DNA of 64,000 nucleotides from Deltaproteobacteria bacterium (GTDB lineage Bacteria; Myxococcota_A; UBA9160; JAJDAL01). Location of the stretch: the NCBI GenBank assembly GCA_029261875.1, contig JAJDAL010000054.1, positions 1 to 64,000 of the forward strand. Reading direction: 5' to 3'. Every line of letters begins with the position of its first letter. Position 1 is the stretch's first letter. This document shows, piece by piece, positions 45,453 to 53,987 of this stretch. The position numbers and the translations under genes were made by a program. The notes under the pieces are model-generated. The model did not search any database, had not been told where the DNA came from, and was given only the letters and a program-made list of their open reading frames with translations.

Positions 45453-45884
45453 GTGAGCCTCGAAACTCTGTTCAGCGTTTGCAATCTCGCCGTCATACCC
45501 GCCTGGTTGTTGCTCGCCCTGGTACCGCGCTGGGAATGGACCCAACGACTCGTGCACGCGGCCTGGATTCCCATTGCGTTGGCACTGGTCTACGGCTGGG
45601 CGTTGTTCGCGAGCCCGACTGCGCCCGAGGGCGCGGGTTTTTCGAGCCTGGCGGGCGTGATGGCTTTGTTTACGAGTCCACAAGCGGTGCTCGCCGGCTG
45701 GATCCACTATCTCGTGTTCGATTTGTTCGTGGGTGCGTGGGAGGTGCGGGATGCGGCAAGGCACCGGATTCCCCACGGCCTCCTGTTGCCCTGCCTGTTC
45801 TTCACGTTCATGCTCGGCCCGATCGGGTTGGCGCTGTATCTGGTATTGCGCGCAGCGCTACGTCGGGAATTCGCGGTGGAATAG
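45453..45884 (+). CDS. ABA4-like (DUF4281) four-helix membrane protein
   Basis: A 143-residue membrane protein with four hydrophobic segments and the family core WIHYLVFDLFVGAWEVRDA. Plant ABA4 takes part in neoxanthin formation, and bacterial homologues are uncharacterised. GTG 45453 has an excellent AAAGGAG five bases upstream. There are no carotenoid genes nearby, so the family name should not be read as function. Confidence 0.82.
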   Translation: MSLETLFSVCNLAVIPAWLLLALVPRWEWTQRLVHAAWIPIALALVYGWALFASPTAPEGAGFSSLAGVMALFTSPQAVLAGWIHYLVFDLFVGAWEVRDAARHRIPHGLLLPCLFFTFMLGPIGLALYLVLRAALRREFAVE

Positions 45885-46025
45885 GTCGAGCGAAGTACTG
45901 AGCCCACTCCTACATCTCCCCCACTCAAGTCCAGGGTGCACCGGGTAGCACACGATCGTGCACTTCAGCCGGGTATGGGGACGTCCGTAAAAAGATGAAA
46001 GCCGACCACCCTCCCCGGGGCCCCC

Positions 46026-48428
46026 ATGTTCGTCATCCCCATAACACACGATTCCACCTCCGTGCGTCGCCACCCCTGGGTGACGTACACGATCATGGCC
46101 ATCTGCCTCGGCGTCTTCATGCTGACCAACAACGTGGGCGACCAGGCCCGCGAGGCGGCGGAAGTCGAGTTCCAGGAAGCCATCACCTATTACCTTCAGC
46201 ATCCCTACCTCGCCCTCGATGTTCGCGTCAGCGATCTGGTGGGAAACGAGTTCGTCGAACTCGCTCGTGCGGATTACGAAGCCACGGTTGCGGTCTGGGG
46301 CGAGAAGAAGATTCCGGAATTCCGGCGTGTCGAACAGCAGATTCAACTGGACGAATTGATCGACAAGGCGTTCGTCGAGCTCGACAAGGACCCGGTGCGC
46401 AGCTGGGGGCTCGTGACCGGCGATCTGAGTCCGATCACGTTCGTGACCCACATGTTCCTCCACGGCGGCTGGATGCACTTGATCGGCAACATGCTGCTGC
46501 TGTTCCTGACGGGTTCCTTCATCGAAGATCGTTGGGGAAGGCCCCTCTATTCGAGTTTCTATCTCGTGTCGGGTCTGGCGGCGGCAGCGGTGTTCTCGCT
46601 TCGGTACCCCGCGCTGCAGATTCCCATGGTGGGCGCGTCGGGCGCCATCGCGGGCATGATGGGCGCCTTCCTCGTGCGCTATTTCCGCACGAAGATTCGT
46701 TTCGCCTACCTGTTTTGGTTCGTGTTGGTCTTCTACGGAACCTTCACGGCGCCCGCTTGGTTGATGCTGCCCCTGTGGTTCGGTTGGGAACTCCTGTCGG
46801 CCCAGATCATGGACACGGTGGCACCGGGTGCCGGCGGCGGCGGCGTCGCCCACTGGGCCCACGTCGGCGGTTTCGCCTTTGGTGCTCTCGGCGCCCTCGG
46901 ACTCAAATACTTTCGGATCGAAGAGCGTTTCATCGACGAAAAGCTCGACGCCAAGGTCCAGGTTGCGGAGAACAACGTGCTCGAAGAGGCGTTGTTGGCG
47001 CGGGAGAACGAGGACCACGAGGCCGCGTTCGAAATGCTCGAAGCGGAACAGCGTCGCCAACCCCGGAACCGCGATGTCGCGCTGGCGTTCTGGGATGTCG
47101 CGTCGGCCCTCGAGCGTGCCTCGGAGGCCGCCGCCGCCATGGTGCGCGTGGTGCACGACGAATTTCGCAGTGGCGAGGAAGAGTTGGCACTCGGTCATTT
47201 CGTCGAACTGGCGGGCCGCGTACCCGACTTTCGGGCCGAGAGCGGACTCCTGTTGCGCATTGCCCCGCGCCTGGCCGAGACGGGACGGGCGGACATCGCC
47301 CGCATCGCCCTGCATCGCGCCCTCGAGGGCGAGGTGCCTGTCATGTCCGCCATCGCGGTGCGTGTGGCCAAGGCGGCGCGCGAACTCGACCCGCAATTGG
47401 CCTTCGACGCGGCGAAGCTGGCCTTCGACAGTGGCGAACTCGGACCCTCGGATCGAATTCAGATCGAAGCCATCGCCGTCGAGATGGAGCGTGAGCTCGA
47501 CAAGCGGCGCGGACCCGCCACCGCCACCGAACAGGCCGCGGAACGCGTGGCCGCCCAGGAAGATCTGGGGGTGGAGGGTCTCGAGGACGGGGGTCTGGTG
47601 AGCGCGGCAGACTGGTTTGGAAACACGCCGGCCGCAGCCAGCGAAGAACCCACCGCCTTCGACCCGTCGGAAATCGATCTCGATGCCCCGCTCGAGATGC
47701 CCGAGGAAGCCCCCGAAAGCGATTTTGGACTCGACCAGACGATGATGTTGGATCCCGATGCGCTCTCGGAGCCGGGCGAGGAACACGGGGGGGACGAGGA
47801 CCTGCTGCGTCCCGAAGTCGGTTCCGAGCCGAGTTTCGGTTTGGATCAGACCGTGATGCTCGATCCGGACGAGGTCGCGTCACTGGGAAGCCTCGAGGAA
47901 GGACCGTGCGAGAACGGTGTCTTCGACCCCGAACAACTCGGCGAAGAGGTGACCCTCGTCGAGGAAAAACCCGACGACGATTTTTCCCTCGACGGGCTAC
48001 TCGGCGCGCGTGCGCTCCTGATCGAGGAAGGCGTTCCGCGCGTGCTCGAAGCCCAGGCCCTTCGCTTCGACGCGACGGCGGGGCACACGGAAGTCGTGAC
48101 CCTCGCGGATATCGATGCGGTCGCGGTGGCGGCGGTGAAGGGCATCAAGGGAAAGCCGGTGCTGATCGTCGACCTGATGACGAACTGGCTCGACCTGGAG
48201 GCCGAGTGCCTGCACGTGATTCGCTTTCGCAGCGATCGGTTCGATCCGCGCCAACTCGTCGGCGAAGGTGGCTCGCCGCTCGACGCCCTACGGCAGCTCG
48301 TGGGGCGCATTCTCGACGGGAGCGGAGCGACTCCGCTCCCAGATGCGGATGCAGCTGCCGGACGGCCGTTCCGCACCTACGACACCCTGGTCGAGTACGA
48401 GGGCGAAGTCCTCGGCGCCGCGAGCTAG
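46026..48428 (+). CDS. Rhomboid-family intramembrane serine protease with long TPR/acidic regulatory tail
   Basis: An 800-residue protein. The N-terminal 300 residues are a rhomboid protease: HGGWMHLIGNMLLL with Asn155, catalytic Ser205 in VGASGAIAG, and catalytic His279 in WAHVGGFAFG, so it should be active. A large insert of about 90 residues (45-135) lies between helix 1 and helix 2. Residues about 310-500 are helical repeats (EAALLARENEDHEAAFEML type). Then comes an acidic low-complexity part with two copies of FGLDQT[MV]MLDPD (near 575 and 610), and a compact C-terminal domain (about 655-800; VVTLADIDAVAVAAVKG). The tail probably binds partners. No substrate is apparent. The ribosome site before ATG 46026 is weak. 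Confidence 0.83.
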   Translation: MFVIPITHDSTSVRRHPWVTYTIMAICLGVFMLTNNVGDQAREAAEVEFQEAITYYLQHPYLALDVRVSDLVGNEFVELARADYEATVAVWGEKKIPEFRRVEQQIQLDELIDKAFVELDKDPVRSWGLVTGDLSPITFVTHMFLHGGWMHLIGNMLLLFLTGSFIEDRWGRPLYSSFYLVSGLAAAAVFSLRYPALQIPMVGASGAIAGMMGAFLVRYFRTKIRFAYLFWFVLVFYGTFTAPAWLMLPLWFGWELLSAQIMDTVAPGAGGGGVAHWAHVGGFAFGALGALGLKYFRIEERFIDEKLDAKVQVAENNVLEEALLARENEDHEAAFEMLEAEQRRQPRNRDVALAFWDVASALERASEAAAAMVRVVHDEFRSGEEELALGHFVELAGRVPDFRAESGLLLRIAPRLAETGRADIARIALHRALEGEVPVMSAIAVRVAKAARELDPQLAFDAAKLAFDSGELGPSDRIQIEAIAVEMERELDKRRGPATATEQAAERVAAQEDLGVEGLEDGGLVSAADWFGNTPAAASEEPTAFDPSEIDLDAPLEMPEEAPESDFGLDQTMMLDPDALSEPGEEHGGDEDLLRPEVGSEPSFGLDQTVMLDPDEVASLGSLEEGPCENGVFDPEQLGEEVTLVEEKPDDDFSLDGLLGARALLIEEGVPRVLEAQALRFDATAGHTEVVTLADIDAVAVAAVKGIKGKPVLIVDLMTNWLDLEAECLHVIRFRSDRFDPRQLVGEGGSPLDALRQLVGRILDGSGATPLPDADAAAGRPFRTYDTLVEYEGEVLGAAS

Positions 48429-48462
48429 CGCCCAGGGGCCCGCGCCTTTCCGATCGCAAACG

Positions 48463-48491
48463 AAAAACGCCCCGGCCGAAGCCGAGGCGTT
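48463..48491 (-). terminator. Rho-independent terminator of the PEP-CTERM gene
   Basis: Read on the minus strand: ACGCCTCGGC, loop TTCG, GCCGGGGCGT (one internal mismatch), then TTTTT. It lies 24 bp past the stop at 48515 and between two convergent genes, so it may also slow transcripts from the rhomboid gene. Confidence 0.88.
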
Positions 48492-48514
48492 CGAATGCAC
48501 CGTGAAGCCAACGC

Positions 48515-49534
48515 CTAGGCGTTGTCGGTGAGCCTGCGTCGCGCTCCCAACCCCAGGGCGACCAACCCGACCGAGAACAGCGCGATGGCACTGGGTTCCG
48601 GAACCGGATTGTGGACCAGTGCACCGTTGTGCTCGAGGCGGACTTCGCGTCCCCAGAGAAAACCGTCGACGTCGAATTTCGAACCGCCGGAACCCAGCTT
48701 GATCAAACCGAAGGGCGCGAATACCCCGCCGACCACGGAGGCGCCGCCGGCTTCTCTGAAGTCGCCGTGAACCTCGGTGAAGATCTGGTTCGCAAGGCCG
48801 CCGATCACCTGAACGTCGAGACCCGAGCCCACCTTCCAGTCGCCCGTGACGTAGACCTTGATCTCGCCGTCGGTGACGTCGTAGACGATCTCTCCGCCGC
48901 TCTTCATGTGGAACGAATCCAAGAAGTAGGTTCCGGCCGTCAGCACCAACGTATTGCCGACACCGAGTTCGACGGCGCCGTGGCTTCCCGTCGAGAGGTT
49001 CGTCGTCGTGCTCGAACCCGTCACCACACCGGCGCCGCCGGAGGAGAACACCGACGCCCCCGGAAGGCCGGGCAACATCGGCGCCGTCGGACTGCCGAAG
49101 GAATGGCCGCCGTGCGAGCTCGTGCTTCCGAAGTGGAAATCGGAACCGGGGTTTTGGGTAATGGTCCCCATCACCGTGGCGCCGTGGGCGATCGTCGTGA
49201 CGTCGCCGCCGCTGTGAATATCGCCGTGCAGGGTCACGTTGCCGACCTTGACGTCGCCGGCGGCGAAGATGCTGCCGGTGATTTCATTCTTGCGGGTCAA
49301 TACGCTGCCACCGCTGTGGACGTCGCCGTTGACCTTCACACCCGAGGCGAAGTTGACCTTGGTCTCGCCACCGACGTCGCCGGACAGGATCTGGGTGCTG
49401 TGACCGATGATGACGCTGTCGACGCCGTAGATGACGAAGTCGTGGATGGAACCCGCGTGGGCGGCGGCCGGTAACAGGACTACGGCGGCCAGGGCGGCGA
49501 GCGCGCCGCGCAGTGTGGTGGTTATGGGGGGCAT
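48515..49534 (-). CDS. PEP-CTERM protein with beta-helix-like repeats
   Basis: A 339-residue exported protein. The signal peptide is LRGALAALAAVVLLPAAAHA. Residues 45-130 show short periodic strands (GDVGGETKVNFASGVKVNGD, VHSGGSVLTRKNE, IFAAGDVKVGN, LHGDIHSGGDV), as in bactofilin or right-handed beta-helix folds. Then come a Gly/Ser-rich part and a second strand-rich domain. The tail VPEPSAIALFSVGLVALGLGARRR is a PEP-CTERM sorting signal for exosortase processing. ATG 49534 has AGAGGA nine bases upstream, and a sigma-70-like promoter and a strong terminator bracket the gene, so it is probably monocistronic. Confidence 0.87.
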   Translation of the reverse strand: MPPITTTLRGALAALAAVVLLPAAAHAGSIHDFVIYGVDSVIIGHSTQILSGDVGGETKVNFASGVKVNGDVHSGGSVLTRKNEITGSIFAAGDVKVGNVTLHGDIHSGGDVTTIAHGATVMGTITQNPGSDFHFGSTSSHGGHSFGSPTAPMLPGLPGASVFSSGGAGVVTGSSTTTNLSTGSHGAVELGVGNTLVLTAGTYFLDSFHMKSGGEIVYDVTDGEIKVYVTGDWKVGSGLDVQVIGGLANQIFTEVHGDFREAGGASVVGGVFAPFGLIKLGSGGSKFDVDGFLWGREVRLEHNGALVHNPVPEPSAIALFSVGLVALGLGARRRLTDNA

Positions 49535-49579
49535 GTCTCAAATCCTCTCAAACCGCATGAATGGGTGCAGTGAAAGTCA

Positions 49580-49609
49580 AGTATGAGGCAAAAAGACCTC
49601 ATGTTTCAA
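49580..49609 (-). promoter_or_regulatory. Sigma-70-like promoter with palindromic spacer
   Basis: Minus-strand TTGAAA, an 18-bp spacer, and CATACT. The inverted repeat ATGAGG/CCTCAT (49583-49588 and 49597-49602) overlaps the -10 and the spacer, so a repressor or activator dimer could act here. The start point would be near 49573, about 40 nt before ATG 49534. Confidence 0.5.
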
Positions 49610-49761
49610 GTAGAACGGAGATTTGGAGAGCCGTCTCTATGTTCTCGGTGAGTGGCAGGGAAGGGGGAATAGGTGAGCTTTCGCGCAGAAACGGATCGGT
49701 CCTGTGCAGAATTGCGACGGGGACGCGCAAGCTTATCCCCAGGGGGACCCGCTGGACTCGG

Positions 49762-50757
49762 CTACGCGACCCACGGGAGGCAACCGGTCTCTTCGAGCAC
49801 CGGATCCAGGGCGGCTCGGTCCTTTACCGCCTGATAGCGAGCGCGCAGCACGCCGAGGGATCGCGCGTGGTACTTCTGCACAGCTTGCTGATACGGCTGT
49901 CCTTCGAGCTCCACGCTGAACTCGGCGTCGCCCCGGCCGAGGGCCTCGGCGTTGGCGGTCGACCAGGGGAGAAACAGTCCCGCAACTTCGTCGCGCAGCA
50001 GGGGGGCCAGCGTCGGGGCGAGGTCGCTCCACGCTTCGAAGTCGTCGGAGGCCTGCGGGGAAAGCATCCGCTCGACCCACGCGACCGCATTGGGCGCAAC
50101 CTCGCGCATGCGGGCTCCGGCCGTCGGGTCACTCAAACATTGCTGGAGCTGCGGGGCCAAACCGAAGTCACCGAAGGCAGGGCGCCCGCCGAACAGGTAG
50201 GGGCGTTGTTCGAGATGGGGCTCGAGGATCGCGAGCATTCGCTCGTAGGAGCGCTCGATCTGGTCCCGCGTGCCTTCGTGGGATCCCACGAAGGAGAGCC
50301 GGGGAACCATCCGCTTTCGAATCGCAGCCGCCATCTTGGCGACCGCCTCTTCCGGCGCACCCGGTAGGTTCCCAGTAGCGATGCGTTGGGCCGCCGATTC
50401 CTGGTCCGCCTCGTACCACCAGCGATAGTGGAACATGGCCTTGTTCCCCCATTCGTCGCCGTACTCTTCGATCAATGCGGAGAGGAACGCCAGCGCGGGG
50501 TCTTCGGGATGGATGGACGGTTCGGGAAACTGCGCTTCCAGCTTTTCCAAAATCGGCGTCGAGTCTTGCAGGGCTTCGTCGTCGGGAGTGATGACGAGCG
50601 GAATCAACGGCAACTTTGCGCGACGCGTGAATTCCTCCATGTTGCCCGCGTTGCGACTGATCCATTCATGGGAAATTTCTTTGTATCGGAAATAGGAGCG
50701 GACCTTGACCGAGTAGGGCGAAAGTTCGAAACCGATGATTCGATAAGGGGTCGACAT
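49762..50757 (-). CDS. Glutathione S-transferase family protein
   Basis: A 331-residue protein, longer than the usual 200-230 of GSTs. The N-terminus is a thioredoxin-like GST fold (IIGFELSPYSVKVRSYFRYK, with SPYS in the active-site loop; KLPLIPLVITPDD; LQDSTPILEKLE, the gamma-glutamyl-binding ExS-like motif). The helical C-terminal domain follows (ERMLAILEPHLEQRPYLFGG, RPAFGDFGLAPQLQQCL). It may be detoxification or thiol transfer. ATG 50757 has AGGAG about seven bases upstream. It is divergent from the BamE-like lipoprotein gene. Confidence 0.85.
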   Translation of the reverse strand: MSTPYRIIGFELSPYSVKVRSYFRYKEISHEWISRNAGNMEEFTRRAKLPLIPLVITPDDEALQDSTPILEKLEAQFPEPSIHPEDPALAFLSALIEEYGDEWGNKAMFHYRWWYEADQESAAQRIATGNLPGAPEEAVAKMAAAIRKRMVPRLSFVGSHEGTRDQIERSYERMLAILEPHLEQRPYLFGGRPAFGDFGLAPQLQQCLSDPTAGARMREVAPNAVAWVERMLSPQASDDFEAWSDLAPTLAPLLRDEVAGLFLPWSTANAEALGRGDAEFSVELEGQPYQQAVQKYHARSLGVLRARYQAVKDRAALDPVLEETGCLPWVA

Positions 50758-50874
50758 GGGGCTCTCCTGGGTTTCCGGATCTGCGCTGGACCCGAGGATC
50801 GTTCCGACGCGCGTCGTTCGCAAGGGCGCGATTGACGGCTCGACCCTGAGCCGGGAGCGGTGTATACCCGGCCC

Positions 50875-51306
50875 ATGAGCCGAACGCGCGTCGAACCCGT
50901 CTGGGCGATTCTTTGCCTCGCAGCGGCAGTCGGATTCCTGGGGGCGTGTTCGACGACCGGGAGGCCCTTCGACGCGGATCGCATCGCGAAAATCCAAATG
51001 GGCGTGACGACCCTCGACGATGTTCGCGGGATGTTCGGCGACCCGCAGAGTGTGGAGATCTGGGGCCACGGCGGGGCGGAGTGGAACTACCTTCACGAAG
51101 AGGAAACGCGACGCGACACGGGAATGCTTTCGCGGATCGTGCGCTCCATCGCGTCGTTCTTCGTCCGGCCGATTTTTTTTCCGCCGGTCAACGTCGAGTA
51201 CAAGAACAACATCACCCACGAATTGATGGTCTACTTCGACTCCAACGGAGTCGTGTCCAACTACAAGTACGCAAAGACCGAGGTCCCGAGCAAGCGCGTC
51301 TATTGA
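50875..51306 (+). CDS. SmpA/BamE-like outer-membrane lipoprotein
   Basis: A 143-residue lipoprotein. The lipobox is perfect, FLGAC with Cys25. The following sequence (IAKIQMGVTTLDDVRGMFGDPQSVEIWG) is the SmpA/OmlA signature KIxxGMTxxxVxxxxGxP. A hydrophobic hairpin (RIVRSIASFFVRPIFFPPV) and VMVYFDSNGVVSNY-type strands follow. Related BamE helps the BAM complex insert outer-membrane proteins; as an extra small family member its exact role is uncertain. ATG 50875 is chosen over GTG 50860. Its 3' end overlaps the symporter gene by 7 bp. Confidence 0.8.
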   Translation: MSRTRVEPVWAILCLAAAVGFLGACSTTGRPFDADRIAKIQMGVTTLDDVRGMFGDPQSVEIWGHGGAEWNYLHEEETRRDTGMLSRIVRSIASFFVRPIFFPPVNVEYKNNITHELMVYFDSNGVVSNYKYAKTEVPSKRVY

Positions 51307-52769
51307 GCCGGGGCGGTTCGGTCCAGGCTTCGCGCGACGCCGAGCGAGATTGCGGCGGCTGCGGGAATCCACCACGTCCACGCCAGCAGGGTTGTGCCCA
51401 GCACGACCGGGTGAAGGAACAGGGCGACGCCGACGCCGGTGCCCGCCCACAGGCCCGCAACCCCAGCCCGGTCCGCGAGCGGTTTCCGGCTCCACAGGGC
51501 CCGAACGAACACGCCCAGCAGGCCGCCGTACACCAGTGTCATGGCGGACAGCGCGAGTTCGACCAGGGATAGGGAAGGGCCGTTGTCGGCGAGGGCGCGT
51601 TCGTACACCACCATGGCGAGCGCTGCTGCGATCAACAGTCCGCAGAACAGCGCGGAAACGCGCCTCGCGCGCAACAGCGGGTCCGGGTGGCGCTCTTTCC
51701 GCGGTGCGATGTCGGTGACCCAGGTGGTCGCGATCGCGCAGATCGCGGAATCGAAGCTCGACATGGCGGCGGCGAATACCCCGGCAAACAGCAGGCCGCG
51801 CGCTCCGGAGGGAAGTTCCGCGAGTGCGAAGAGGGGAACGATGCGCGGTGTGTCGCTGATGTCGTAGGCGGGCGGGGTGCTGTAGAAGAACGCGAGCCCC
51901 GTACCCACGGCGAGGAACAACGCCGTGAGGGGAAAGTTGAGGAGCGCGGAAGCGACGAGTGCGCGTCCACCGCTGCGGCCGTCGCGCGTGGTCAAGAGGC
52001 GTTGAACCATGTCGTGGTCGGTGGTGTGGGTCGCCAGGGTGAGGAAGAACCCGCCCAGGGTGGCGACGCCGAACAGTTGCGTGTTCGTCCACGACAGCCA
52101 CGCATCGACGTGGAAGATCTGTGTTCGCTGGTCCACCTGTGCCCAGCGCCAGATTTCTTCGGCGCCGCCGGGGGCGCTTCCGATCACCGCGGCGAGCATC
52201 GCGACGGCGCCACCGATGAAGACCGCAGCTTGGAGCGAATCGGTCCACACCACGGCGCGAATGCCCCCCCAGACCGTGTAGAGCCCCGCCACGAGGCCGC
52301 TTACCGCAATCGCGATCTCGATTCGCCACCCCGTGACGGCGCTGGCCGCCAGGGCGGCGATGAAGAGTCGGACCCCCGATGCGAGTAGGCGTCCCGCGAC
52401 GAAGAAGATCGCCGACGCGCGCTGGGTTCGGGGTCCGTAGCGCTCACCGAGGAAGCCGTACACGGTGATGACACCGCGCCGATGGAAAACCGGAATCACC
52501 CGCCAGGCGATGATGAGTTTGGCCGCGAAGGCACCGAAGGCGAATTGGAGATAACTCCAATCGCCGCGGTACGCGGCTTGGGGGACACCGATGAAGGTCG
52601 CGGCCGACAGTTCGGTGGCCACCATCGAGCTGAACGCGAGCCAAGTGGGGATGTTGCGCCCGGCGAGAACGTAGTCGTCGCCCGATGCGGTTTGCCGGCT
52701 CGCCCGCAGCCCGATCCAGAGAACCAGCAACGCATAGGCAGCGATCAGCACGTAGTCAAAGCCACTCAC
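51300..52769 (-). CDS. Sodium/solute symporter (SSS family)
   Basis: A 489-residue inner-membrane transporter with about 13 helices. Family features are YVLAGRNIPTWLAFSSMVATELSAATFIG (in parts), GVITVYGFLGERYG, GLYTVWGGIRAVVWTDSLQA, and in helix 8-9 TTDHDMVQRLLTTRDGRSG and AAMSSFDSAICAIATTWVTDI, close to the sodium-binding region of PutP/SglT. The substrate cannot be told. It starts at GTG 52769, where the first helix begins; the ribosome site is weak. It is divergent from fabH. Confidence 0.9.
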   Translation of the reverse strand: MSGFDYVLIAAYALLVLWIGLRASRQTASGDDYVLAGRNIPTWLAFSSMVATELSAATFIGVPQAAYRGDWSYLQFAFGAFAAKLIIAWRVIPVFHRRGVITVYGFLGERYGPRTQRASAIFFVAGRLLASGVRLFIAALAASAVTGWRIEIAIAVSGLVAGLYTVWGGIRAVVWTDSLQAAVFIGGAVAMLAAVIGSAPGGAEEIWRWAQVDQRTQIFHVDAWLSWTNTQLFGVATLGGFFLTLATHTTDHDMVQRLLTTRDGRSGGRALVASALLNFPLTALFLAVGTGLAFFYSTPPAYDISDTPRIVPLFALAELPSGARGLLFAGVFAAAMSSFDSAICAIATTWVTDIAPRKERHPDPLLRARRVSALFCGLLIAAALAMVVYERALADNGPSLSLVELALSAMTLVYGGLLGVFVRALWSRKPLADRAGVAGLWAGTGVGVALFLHPVVLGTTLLAWTWWIPAAAAISLGVARSLDRTAPAQ

Positions 52770-52972
52770 GCCGTAAGTATCCGTCCTGCCGCAGGAAGGT
52801 GCGGCGCCCCTCAGCGCGGGTAGCGATGTGGCGGTTTTTTCGCCATACCTAGCACCTGTGAAGGGCCGTCGGGGCCACCCCCAAATCACCCGACGCTCGC
52901 GTCCCCTCGGGTCCAACGAAGAAAATTTCAAACCGCAGATTTGACCCACGCGGTCGAGCTCGGGAGGGTGCC

Positions 52973-53974
52973 ATGGCAGTGCGCACGAAGATCATCGGTA
53001 CGGGGATGTACGTTCCCGATCGCGTCGTCACCAACGACGATTTGGCCAAGCTCATGGACACGAGCGACGAATGGATTCAGCAGCGGTCGGGGATCTCCAC
53101 GCGCCGCTTCGTCGATGGTGAGACCCCCGCCGACCTGGCCTTCGAAGCTTCGAAGCGCGCGTTGGCGTCCGCGGAACTCGACGCCGACGACATGGAATTG
53201 ATTCTGCTGGCGACGCTCTCCCCGGAACACGACTTTCCGGGTACGTCGTTTTTCCTTCAGCGCCGGTTGGGCCTGGAAGATACGCCGTGTGTCGATCTGC
53301 GGGCCCAGTGCAGTGGTTTCCTGTACGCGCTTTCGACCGCCGACGCCTTCATCCGGTCGGGTCAATACCGCCGGGTGCTGGTGGTGGGGTGCGAAGTCCA
53401 TTCGACGGGGCTCGAGTTTACGGACCGCGGCCGCGCGGTATCGGTGTTATTCGGCGACGGCGCCGGGGCCCTCGTGCTCGAAGCCAACGAAGACGAAAAA
53501 GATTCCAGTGGAATTCTGCAAACGCGACTGCACGCCCAGGGCGAGCACGCGGAAAAATTGTGGACCGAAGCGCCGGGCTCGGCGTTGTCCCCGCGTTTGA
53601 CCCAGGCGATCATCGACGAAGGCCGCATCTTCCCCCGCATGGAAGGACGCTTCGTCTTCAAGCACGCGGTGACGCGAATGCCTGAAGTTCTCCTCGCAAC
53701 CCTGAACGCAGCCAGCCTCAAGCTCGACGATGTCGATCTGTTCCTGTTCCATCAGGCGAATCTTCGCATCAACGAATACGTGGCTCAGCAGCTGGGCATC
53801 CCCGCGGAGAAGTGCCTCAACAACATCCAGAAGTACGGCAATTGCTCGGCGGCCTCGCTGCCGATGCTGTTGGCCGAAGCGAACGAAACGGGTTTACTCG
53901 AAGCGGGCAAGATCGTGACGTTGACGGCCTTCGGCTCCGGGTTCAGTTGGGCGAGCGCCGTCGTTCGCTGGTAG
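52973..53974 (+). CDS. fabH: 3-oxoacyl-ACP synthase III (KAS III) family protein
   Basis: A 333-residue condensing enzyme that joins acyl-CoA to malonyl-ACP to start fatty-acid or polyketide chains. The catalytic triad is complete: Cys113 (AQCSGFLYAL), His260 (LFHQANLRI) and Asn290 (YGNCSAAS). GDGAGALVLE and the C-terminal GSGFSWASAVVRW are typical. Length equals the family norm. A GGGAGG ribosome site precedes ATG 52973. sppA follows after 13 bp. A role as a specialised KAS III rather than the housekeeping FabH cannot be excluded, since no other fab genes are nearby. Confidence 0.92.
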   Translation: MAVRTKIIGTGMYVPDRVVTNDDLAKLMDTSDEWIQQRSGISTRRFVDGETPADLAFEASKRALASAELDADDMELILLATLSPEHDFPGTSFFLQRRLGLEDTPCVDLRAQCSGFLYALSTADAFIRSGQYRRVLVVGCEVHSTGLEFTDRGRAVSVLFGDGAGALVLEANEDEKDSSGILQTRLHAQGEHAEKLWTEAPGSALSPRLTQAIIDEGRIFPRMEGRFVFKHAVTRMPEVLLATLNAASLKLDDVDLFLFHQANLRINEYVAQQLGIPAEKCLNNIQKYGNCSAASLPMLLAEANETGLLEAGKIVTLTAFGSGFSWASAVVRW

Positions 53975-53987
53975 AGACATCCACACC

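Noticed and set aside
50758-52329. Extended GST reading frame to 52329 on the minus strand
   Set aside because: The extension lies over the BamE-like gene and in a wrong frame of the symporter gene. ATG 50757 has a good ribosome site and begins the thioredoxin-like fold.
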